This document shows, in pieces, positions 7,362 through 13,465 of a DNA stretch of 14,651 nt. The notes beneath the pieces were generated by a model that had not been told where the DNA came from, did not search any database, and saw only the letters and a program-made list of their open reading frames with translations. The stretch is from an uncultured Bacilli bacterium (GTDB lineage Bacteria; Bacillota_I; Bacilli_A; RF39; UBA660), in contig CANQKU010000015.1 in the NCBI GenBank assembly GCA_947624535.1, forward strand, positions 1 through 14,651, read 5' to 3'. The position numbers were made by a program, and so were the translations under genes. Within the stretch, counting starts at the first letter, position 1. Every line of letters begins with the position of its first letter.

Positions 7362-7366
7362 TTAAT

Positions 7367-7804
7367 ATGTTCATGGGTGAATACCATCATAATATTGATG
7401 ATAAAAATCGTTTGATTATTCCCGCTAAATTTCGTGAGGATTTAGGTCAAGAATTTATTGTTACTCGTGGAATTGAAAACTGTCTTTTTGCCTATTCAAA
7501 AGAAGATTGGCAACAAATAGTTGAAAAATTAGAGTCTCTACCTTTTACCAAGAAAGATGCACGAAGTTTTGTTCGTTTCTTTCTATCAGGCGCTACTTAT
7601 GCAGAATTTGATAAACAAGGTCGTATTACCATTACCTCTCCATTAGTTTCCTATGCCAATATCACAAAAGAATGTGTTGTAATTGGAGCTGGAAATAGAT
7701 TAGAAATATGGTCAAAACAAGATTGGGACCAATTCTTCAATTCTGCGAAAGACAACATGTCCGATATAGCTGAAAACTTATTTGATGAGAGTGTGAAGAT
7801 ATAA
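7367..7804 (+). CDS. mraZ: MraZ, transcriptional regulator of the dcw operon
   Basis: MraZ is an AbrB-like DNA-binding protein that forms a ring and regulates the division and cell-wall operon that it heads. The 145-aa protein starts MFMGEY, as in B. subtilis, and carries the two DxxxR motifs of the family, DDKNR (11-15) and DKQGR (82-86). It also has the conserved LPFTKKDAR and RFFLSGATYAEFD segments. The start at ATG 7367 is supported by homology; extending to GTG 7334 would run through the operator and add 11 non-homologous residues. Its stop overlaps the rsmH start (TAATG), so both are translationally coupled. It is likely autoregulated through the three boxes just upstream. Confidence 0.96.
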   Translation: MFMGEYHHNIDDKNRLIIPAKFREDLGQEFIVTRGIENCLFAYSKEDWQQIVEKLESLPFTKKDARSFVRFFLSGATYAEFDKQGRITITSPLVSYANITKECVVIGAGNRLEIWSKQDWDQFFNSAKDNMSDIAENLFDESVKI

Positions 7805-8727
7805 TGCATATTAGTGTTTTATTAAATGAAGCAATCGAATCGTTAAATTTGAATGAGGAAAGCATTATAGTTGATGCAACCTTAGGCTATGGTGGACACA
7901 GTAGTAATATCTTGAAAAGAATAAAAAGAGGGCACTTATTCGCCTTTGACCAAGATCGTGATGCTATCACACATAGTACCAATCTATTAAAACAGGTTGG
8001 TACTAACTTCACGATCATTAAAAGTAATTTTTCAAATATGACAGAAAAATTACATGAACTAGGGGTAGATGAAGTAGATGGAATTTTATTTGACTTAGGT
8101 GTTTCTTCTCCCCAACTAGATCAAAAAGAACGAGGATTTAGCTATCACTATGATGCCAAACTTGATATGCGAATGGATCAAAGCAGTGACTTTTCTGCCT
8201 ATGAATTAATTAATACTTATTCTAAAGAAAATTTAAGTAAAATATTTAAAGAATATGGTGAAAGTAAATTTGCTAATAACATTGCTAAAAAAATTGTTGA
8301 ATACCGAGATAAAAAACAAATAGAAACAACTTTAGAATTAGTAGAAATAATTAAAAGTGCAGTTCCAATGAAATTTAGAGTTAATAAGCATCCCGCAAGA
8401 CAAATTTTTCAAGCTATTAGAATTGAAGTAAATCATGAATTAGAAGTTTTAGAGTTAGCCTTAACTCAAGCTTTATCTTTAATAAAACCTAGAGGTAGAG
8501 TAGCTGTAATTACTTTTCATTCTTTAGAAGATAGAATAGTTAAAAGATATTTTAAAGAAAAAACAAAAGTTGATGATAAAGTAAGAGGATTACCTAATAT
8601 TCCTAGTGAATATTTACCAGATTTTCGCTTAGTTTATAAAAATGCGATAACACCAAGTGCGTTAGAACTAGAAAACAATAAAAGAGCAAGAAGCGCTAAA
8701 TTAAGAGTAATAGAAAGAATAAAATAG
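7804..8727 (+). CDS. rsmH: RsmH (MraW), 16S rRNA m4C1402 methyltransferase
   Basis: RsmH methylates N4 of C1402 in the 16S rRNA decoding centre, using S-adenosylmethionine. The 307-aa protein has the N-terminal HISVLLNEAIE, the SAM-binding VDATLGYGGHS (23-33), the FDQDRDA acidic segment, DGILFDLGVSSPQLD and the late motif ITFHSLEDRIVKRYF, all diagnostic of the MraW family. The length is normal (about 310 aa). The start ATG overlaps the mraZ stop by one base; there is no strong ribosome site of its own, so translation probably depends on mraZ. It lies in the usual mraZ-rsmH-ftsL order. Confidence 0.97.
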   Translation: MHISVLLNEAIESLNLNEESIIVDATLGYGGHSSNILKRIKRGHLFAFDQDRDAITHSTNLLKQVGTNFTIIKSNFSNMTEKLHELGVDEVDGILFDLGVSSPQLDQKERGFSYHYDAKLDMRMDQSSDFSAYELINTYSKENLSKIFKEYGESKFANNIAKKIVEYRDKKQIETTLELVEIIKSAVPMKFRVNKHPARQIFQAIRIEVNHELEVLELALTQALSLIKPRGRVAVITFHSLEDRIVKRYFKEKTKVDDKVRGLPNIPSEYLPDFRLVYKNAITPSALELENNKRARSAKLRVIERIK

Positions 8728-8738
8728 GAGATGATTAT

Positions 8739-9047
8739 ATGTCAAAGAAACATATGAAAAAGAAATCAAAAATGTCTAAATTAGAAAGATTTTTATATAC
8801 TTTTGCGGTATTTTTACTATTAGCTTCTCCTATATCTATAGTGTTTTCAAAAGCTACTTTAGCTAAAATTAATTTTGAAGTTGAACAAACTAAAAGAAAA
8901 ATAGAAGTTCAAGAAAAAACTAATGAAGGCTTAACTATGACCATAGATGAATTAGCATCTCTTGCAAAAATTCAAGAGGTTGCAGAACAACAAGGATTGA
9001 GTTATAATAATAACAATATAAAAACAATAACTCAAGATAGTGAATAG
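8739..9047 (+). CDS. ftsL: FtsL-like cell-division protein
   Basis: FtsL is a small bitopic divisome protein that partners with DivIC/FtsB and activates FtsW-FtsI. The 102-aa product has a very basic cytoplasmic tail (residues 1-16), one membrane helix (about 20-38, FAVFLLLASPISIVFS) and an extracellular segment of about 45 residues with heptad-like Leu/Ile/Val spacing typical of its coiled coil. Sequence conservation in this family is low, so the call rests on topology and on position between rsmH and the class B PBP gene. AGGAG at 8726-8730 overlaps the rsmH stop and gives an eight-base spacing to the ATG. Confidence 0.85.
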   Translation: MSKKHMKKKSKMSKLERFLYTFAVFLLLASPISIVFSKATLAKINFEVEQTKRKIEVQEKTNEGLTMTIDELASLAKIQEVAEQQGLSYNNNNIKTITQDSE

Positions 9048-9058
9048 GTGTGATTTTA

Positions 9059-11200
9059 ATGAAGAGAAAGAAAAAATTACGTAATGAAATCAAATATAGT
9101 AAGTTAATAATTTTTTCTTCTCTTTTTTTGTTTGTTATTATGATACTTAGAGTTTTACAACTTTCTACTTCTAAAAATATTGATGGAGTAAATTTACAAA
9201 AACTAGCTAGTCAAAGAACTACTAAAACAGATGTTATTAAAGCTAAGAGAGGAACAATTTATTCTAGTGATAATGATATTTTAGCCTTGAATGTGTCTTC
9301 TTATAAATTAATAGCTTATTTATCAGCTTCACGTACTGATAATAAAGATAATCCACAGCATGTAGTAGATAAAGAAAAAACGGCTAAGGCTTTAGCACCA
9401 ATTTTAGGAATGAGTGAGGAACAAATTTTAAAATATTTAAATAAAGAAAATGTTTATCAAACTGAATTTGGTAGTAAGGGTAGAGGGTTATCTGAATTAA
9501 CTAAACAAAAAATAGAAGCGTTAAATCTTCCTGGAATTGACTTTATTGAAGGGTATAAAAGATATTATCCGAAGGGAAAATATTTATCTTATACACTAGG
9601 GTATGCTAAAACTCAAAATGATGAGGATGATACCATAACTGGAGAGATGGGAATAGAGCTTTACTATGATAAGATTTTGAAGGGTAAAGATGGGTATGTA
9701 ACTTATCAAAAAGACTTACAAGGATATAAAATAGCTGACTCTAATGAAGTAAGAGAAGAGGCAGTAGAAGGTAAAAATATCTATTTAACGATTGATAGTA
9801 ATATTCAATTTTTTATAGAACAAGCTTTGAATAATGCAACTCGTGACTTTACATTTGATTGGTTTACGATAATGATAGCAGATGCCAAAACAGGCGCAAT
9901 CTTAGGAACTTCAACTGCCCCATCTTTTGATCCTAATGTACGTGATATGACTAACTACATTGACTATTCTGTTGCTAATGCCTATGAACCTGGCTCTACT
10001 ATGAAGACATTTACTTATATGGCAGCTTTGGAAAACGGGGTTTATGATGGAAATGAAACCTATTTATCTGGAACTTATGTTGCAAGTGATGGCACTGTAA
10101 TTGGAGATTGGCAACGAAGTGGTTGGGGAACGATTACCTTTGACCGTGGTTATGCGTTATCTAGTAATGTTGGAATTATTAACCTTATCAATAGACATAT
10201 GAATGCGGCAATGCTTAGACAATATTTTAGAAAATTAGGATTTGGTCATAAAACGGGTATTTCCCTTCCTAATGAAGTCTCTGGAAAAATGGATTTTAAA
10301 TATGAAACTGAAATTTATAATGCAGGATTTGGTCAAGGAGTTACCACAACACCAATTCAAAATATTCAAGCTTTAACTTCACTTACTAACGATGGAATGC
10401 TACTAAAACCTTATATTGTAGAAAAAATCGTTAGTCCAGAAGATGATGAGGTAATCTATCAAGGTAAAAGAGAAGAAGTAGAGCGCGTTGCTTCTACCTC
10501 AACAGTAAATAAAATGTTACAATTGATGGATGATACTGTAAATGGCTATGGAAATACAGGAAGTGGCTATAAAATTGATAGTCAAGAATTAATTGGAAAA
10601 ACAGGTACAGCTCAAATTGCTGATGAAAAAAGTGGAGGTTATCTTACTGGTAAAGCTGATATTATTTCTTCATTTTCAGGATTTTATCCAAAAAGTAATC
10701 CAAAAGTAATTATTTATGCTTCAGTAAAAAGGCCAACAATGGGCTTACAAAAACCAATTACAACTGCTATTAAAGAAATTGTCAATAACATAGGAAAATA
10801 TTATGGAACAGAAGCACCTACAATTTCTGATCAAGTTATTGACTATGAACTACCTTCTTTTATCAATCAAAAATTAGACCAAGTTAAAACAACTTTATCT
10901 AGTAAGGGTATGAAATATAAAATAGTTGGTAATGGTAATAAAGTAGTTTCCCAGTATCCATATGCAAAAGAAAAAATTACTAATAAAGATACAATATATT
11001 TAATTACTAATTCATCTTATACTATGCCAAATGTTTTAGGTCTTTCTAGTAAAGAAGCTACTGATCTTTTAAAATTATTAGGTATGAAAGTAAAATTACA
11101 AGGTAGTGGCTATGTTACTTCTCAAAGTATACCAGAAAATACACCTATTACTAATGGTATGGAAGTTAGTCTAGCTTTAAATAAAAAGTTTGAAGGATGA
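9059..11200 (+). CDS. ftsI: class B penicillin-binding protein with two PASTA domains (FtsI/PBP2B type)
   Basis: This is a membrane-anchored transpeptidase that cross-links peptidoglycan, here most likely for septum formation given its place behind ftsL. The 713-aa protein has a membrane anchor (about 16-36), a dimerisation/pedestal domain that starts with the RGTIYSSDN segment, and a transpeptidase domain with STMK (313-316, nucleophile Ser313), SSN (368-370) and KTGT (514-517). Two PASTA repeats follow at about 600-655 and 656-710, the second starting MPNVLGLSSKEA. The start is ATG 9059 with AGGTG at 9046-9050; a GTG at 9050 lies inside the ribosome site. All catalytic motifs are intact. 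SpoVD has the same domains, so a sporulation role cannot be excluded by sequence alone, but no sporulation gene is nearby. Confidence 0.93.
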   Translation: MKRKKKLRNEIKYSKLIIFSSLFLFVIMILRVLQLSTSKNIDGVNLQKLASQRTTKTDVIKAKRGTIYSSDNDILALNVSSYKLIAYLSASRTDNKDNPQHVVDKEKTAKALAPILGMSEEQILKYLNKENVYQTEFGSKGRGLSELTKQKIEALNLPGIDFIEGYKRYYPKGKYLSYTLGYAKTQNDEDDTITGEMGIELYYDKILKGKDGYVTYQKDLQGYKIADSNEVREEAVEGKNIYLTIDSNIQFFIEQALNNATRDFTFDWFTIMIADAKTGAILGTSTAPSFDPNVRDMTNYIDYSVANAYEPGSTMKTFTYMAALENGVYDGNETYLSGTYVASDGTVIGDWQRSGWGTITFDRGYALSSNVGIINLINRHMNAAMLRQYFRKLGFGHKTGISLPNEVSGKMDFKYETEIYNAGFGQGVTTTPIQNIQALTSLTNDGMLLKPYIVEKIVSPEDDEVIYQGKREEVERVASTSTVNKMLQLMDDTVNGYGNTGSGYKIDSQELIGKTGTAQIADEKSGGYLTGKADIISSFSGFYPKSNPKVIIYASVKRPTMGLQKPITTAIKEIVNNIGKYYGTEAPTISDQVIDYELPSFINQKLDQVKTTLSSKGMKYKIVGNGNKVVSQYPYAKEKITNKDTIYLITNSSYTMPNVLGLSSKEATDLLKLLGMKVKLQGSGYVTSQSIPENTPITNGMEVSLALNKKFEG

Positions 11201-11205
11201 GATAT

Positions 11206-12048
11206 ATGAAGAAGAAAAGTTTAATTATTGGAATAGTTTTAATCTTAATTGTAGGAATGATTATAGTTAGTTATATTACTTTAAAAGAAGCTATATTAAG
11301 ACTAAATAATAATGTTTCACTAGATACTAAGAACTATTTAACTGCGGTTGAGATTAACCAAGAAGCTGACTTTATTCTACTAATTAATAATAAAAAGAAA
11401 ATCTCTAATGTTATATATTTAAATAAAGAAAGTATTAACTCTTTATATGATAAAAAAATAGAAAATAAATCTATTGAAGATGCTGTTGAAATTATCATGG
11501 AAAATTTAGGCCAAAAAACAAAAATTGAAATTACTAATTATAAAGATACTGGGGTATTTAATGAATTTTGTAATGAGATAAATAAACAACTTGTTATTTC
11601 AGCAATTCCTAATGAATTAATTAAAAAAACTTCTACTTTAGAAGAAAAAATTACTATGTTAAATTTAAGTAGTGACAAAGATCAAGATAGTATGTTAAAA
11701 GCTTTATTTTATTATTCGCTTGATCAAATTAATGATAAATTTAAAAATTTAGATAAACCTATTTCTGAACAACAAGTTAATGAATATGCGACTAATTTAT
11801 ATGAACAGTTATTAATATATCAAGAAAATATAAGTAAACAAAATAGCACTAATTTAGAGCCTATTGCTATTACTAATATTAATGCTACTAAAGATTATGA
11901 TGCACAGTTATATGCAACTGATAAAAGTTGGTATTATATTAAGGATAATAAAGTATATGCTTATATAAATTTTAATATAGATGAGGTAAGTTATGACTAT
12001 TGTTTTTTAGGAAGTAGTGCTTATACAAAAACAGTTTGTCCAAAATAA
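11206..12048 (+). CDS. unrecognised single-pass membrane protein downstream of the PBP gene
   Basis: I cannot assign a family. The 280-aa protein has a short basic N-terminus (MKKK), one membrane helix (about 5-24) and a large, probably extracellular domain of about 250 residues rich in Asn, Lys and Ile. The segment around residues 45-100 (VEINQEADFILLINNKKKI, then KSIEDAVEIIMENL) faintly recalls the extracellular domain of RsgI-type anti-sigma factors, but there is no cytoplasmic anti-sigma domain and the match is by eye only. Two Cys lie near the C-terminus (YDYCF and TVCPK) and could pair outside the cell. The start is ATG 11206 with AAGGA at 11193-11197; an ATG at 11197 overlaps the PBP stop (ATGA) but coincides with the ribosome site. 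It is the last gene of the mraZ operon, so a role in division or wall synthesis is a fair guess. Confidence 0.82.
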   Translation: MKKKSLIIGIVLILIVGMIIVSYITLKEAILRLNNNVSLDTKNYLTAVEINQEADFILLINNKKKISNVIYLNKESINSLYDKKIENKSIEDAVEIIMENLGQKTKIEITNYKDTGVFNEFCNEINKQLVISAIPNELIKKTSTLEEKITMLNLSSDKDQDSMLKALFYYSLDQINDKFKNLDKPISEQQVNEYATNLYEQLLIYQENISKQNSTNLEPIAITNINATKDYDAQLYATDKSWYYIKDNKVYAYINFNIDEVSYDYCFLGSSAYTKTVCPK

Positions 12049-12076
12049 AATAATCCTAAATGGGACTATTTTTTTA
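12047..12076. terminator. probable bidirectional terminator between convergent genes
   Basis: AAAATAATCC (12047-12056) pairs with GGACTATTTT (12063-12072), with one A-C mismatch and a six-base loop, and a T-run follows on the + strand. On the - strand the A-rich left side gives a T-run too. It sits where the + and - genes meet and overlaps the stop codon region of both. Confidence 0.65.
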
Positions 12077-12431
12077 TTTTTTGATAAGTTTTAATTTTTT
12101 GAATATGATTACTATTTATTTTTTTAATAGATACATATTCACCTAGTAGTGTATCAGCTAGAACTTTACTTTCTGGATAGGCTTCTTTGCAATTTAATAT
12201 TTTAATTACTGCAGGATCTAATTTACTTTGTAAATATCCAGATGCAATAGTAACTAAGTCAATACCTTCTAACTCTTCATTAGGAATATTTTCATAAAGA
12301 AAAGTAATAATATCCATACTTTCTTGTAAAACTTCCTGTTTTGTTTCATTTATTCCTTCATTATAGAATAATGTTTTCATAGCTAATGTTAAAAATGCAT
12401 TAGTATGAAAATCTTGTGTATCTTTATTCAT
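12066..12431 (-). CDS. small hypothetical protein, only minus-strand gene
   Basis: The product is 121 aa and I do not recognise it. It appears soluble and mostly helical, with no signal peptide or membrane helix, an acidic middle (NIPNEELEGIDLV, about 49-61) and a basic C-terminal tail (IKKINSNHIQKIKTYQKIKK, 20 residues). One Cys occurs (NCKEAYPES). The start is ATG at 12431 on the minus strand, with a strong GGGAGGG at 12443-12437, five bases away; a TTG one codon earlier is less likely. Its promoter has an extended -10 just upstream, giving a very short leader. It converges on the mraZ operon and diverges from the hydrolase gene. The good ribosome site and promoter argue that it is a real gene. 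Confidence 0.78.
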   Translation of the reverse strand: MNKDTQDFHTNAFLTLAMKTLFYNEGINETKQEVLQESMDIITFLYENIPNEELEGIDLVTIASGYLQSKLDPAVIKILNCKEAYPESKVLADTLLGEYVSIKKINSNHIQKIKTYQKIKK

Positions 12432-12450
12432 CAAATCCCTCCCTAGTATT

Positions 12451-12459
12451 ATTATAACA
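12451..12459 (-). promoter_or_regulatory. extended -10 promoter of the minus-strand gene
   Basis: Read on the minus strand, 12459-12451 is TGTTATAAT, a perfect TGnTATAAT extended -10. No good -35 is seen 16-18 bases upstream. Transcription would begin near 12444, directly at the ribosome site, leaving a leader of about 14 nt. Confidence 0.65.
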
Positions 12460-12547
12460 TAACATATTAGAAGTTGAGTTATTTTTTTTATTTATTAGGA
12501 ATTTTCTCTTTATAAATAATAAATTTATAAAAAAATTTAAAAAACTG

Positions 12548-12576
12548 TTGACTGAAACTAATGTTTGAATTATAAT
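12548..12576 (+). promoter_or_regulatory. sigma-A promoter upstream of the hydrolase-murF unit
   Basis: TTGACT (12548-12553) and TATAAT (12571-12576) with a 17-base spacer are almost perfect sigma-A consensus. The start point would be near 12583, giving a leader of roughly 150 nt before the hydrolase gene. Confidence 0.85.
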
Positions 12577-12684
12577 GTAATTGTTTGGAACTATTTTTAA
12601 TAAATTAGGCTTTATTTATAATTAATGTAGTGGTGTAAATTTTTACTAAAATATCTATCAAAAATAGGTTTTTTCTTCTAATTA

Positions 12685-12693
12685 TGATATACT
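12685..12693 (+). promoter_or_regulatory. possible second, extended -10 promoter for the hydrolase
   Basis: TGATATACT is an extended -10 (TGnTATACT) whose start would be near 12700, about 30 nt before the gene. No clear -35 element lies at the right distance, so this is weaker than the upstream promoter. Confidence 0.4.
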
Positions 12694-12732
12694 TAATAGG
12701 AAGTTAGAAGTAGAAAGAAAGTGATGCATAAT

Positions 12733-13464
12733 ATGTATATAACATTTCAAGATATTAAAGTTCATTACATACAATATGGTAAGGGTAAAGATATTTTACT
12801 TCTTCATGGCTGGGGTCAAAATATTGAAATGATGAAGCCCTTAGGAGATTATCTTTCTAAAAAGTATCGAGTTACAATTTTAGATTTTCCAGGATTTGGA
12901 GAAAGTGAAGAGCCAAAGAGTGCTTGGTATGTTAAGGATTATGCTTTATTAATAGAAGAATTAGTTAGAAAGTTAAAGATTAAAAAGCCCACGGTAATTG
13001 GACATTCTTTTGGTGGAAGAGTTGCTATATGTTATAGTGCTGATAATACTATAGATAAGTTAGTTTTATTTGGTAGTCCGTGTATCAGAACCCAAAAAAA
13101 ATTACCTTTAAAAGTCAAATTATTAAAGAAGCTTAAAACTCTTCCAGGAATGGATGCTATTGGTGAAAAATTAAAAAAATATATAGGCTCTAGAGATTAT
13201 AAAGCAGCAAGTCCTACGATGAGACAAATCCTAGTTAATACAGTTAATGAAGATTTATCTAATTATGCTAAAAAAATAGAAGAAGCAACTTTACTTATTT
13301 GGGGAGATAATGACGATGAGGCTCCATTAGAAGATGCTAAAGAGTTAGAAAGTATTATGATTGATGCAGCTTTAATAGTTTTACCAGGTACTCACTATGC
13401 TTATTTAGAAAATCTAAATAGAGTTTTATCAATTATTGAAACATTTATAGAAGGAGGTAATTAG
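12733..13464 (+). CDS. alpha/beta-hydrolase fold protein
   Basis: This 243-aa protein has the alpha/beta-hydrolase layout: HGWG oxyanion loop (25-28), the nucleophile elbow GHSFGG with Ser92, an acidic residue in WGDNDDEAP (Asp192 or Asp194) and a final His221 in GTHYAYLEN. The triad is intact, so it is probably an active esterase, lipase or similar enzyme, cytoplasmic as no signal peptide is seen; the substrate cannot be told from sequence. The start is uncertain: GTG 12721, ATG 12724 and ATG 12733 are in frame. I prefer 12733, because AAAGTGAT precedes it at a normal distance and the protein then begins like other family members. Its end carries the AAGGAGG for the next gene, murF, one base after its stop, so the two are probably an operon. 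Confidence 0.88.
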   Translation: MYITFQDIKVHYIQYGKGKDILLLHGWGQNIEMMKPLGDYLSKKYRVTILDFPGFGESEEPKSAWYVKDYALLIEELVRKLKIKKPTVIGHSFGGRVAICYSADNTIDKLVLFGSPCIRTQKKLPLKVKLLKKLKTLPGMDAIGEKLKKYIGSRDYKAASPTMRQILVNTVNEDLSNYAKKIEEATLLIWGDNDDEAPLEDAKELESIMIDAALIVLPGTHYAYLENLNRVLSIIETFIEGGN

Positions 13465-13465
13465 A

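Larger units (their letters stand above)
12432..12720. other. divergent intergenic region
   Basis: This gap of about 290 bases, or 301 bases if the hydrolase starts at 12733, separates the minus-strand gene from the hydrolase. It holds the minus-strand ribosome site and promoter (12437-12459), an AT-only 9-bp inverted repeat (12509-12517 with 12523-12531, loop of 5), a consensus + strand promoter (12548-12576) and a second possible extended -10 (12685-12693). No ORF or tRNA was found in it. A leader of about 150 nt would run from the first + promoter to the hydrolase start; I recognise no riboswitch in it. Confidence 0.7.

Noticed and set aside
7334..7366. GTG start for mraZ at 7334
   Set aside because: It lies inside the MraZ operator; homologues begin MFMGEY at 7367.
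5472..11200. Mycoplasma code with TGA read as Trp
   Set aside because: TGA serves as stop at 5472 and 11198 in ATGA contexts, the frames beyond are not homologous, and Trp is written TGG in all conserved genes.
12509..12531. 9-bp inverted repeat as a regulator site
   Set aside because: It is made only of A and T and such repeats are expected by chance here; mentioned only as part of the intergenic description.
12655..12674. Hairpin plus T-run as an attenuator before the hydrolase
   Set aside because: The stem has four base pairs, three of them A-T; too weak to call a terminator.
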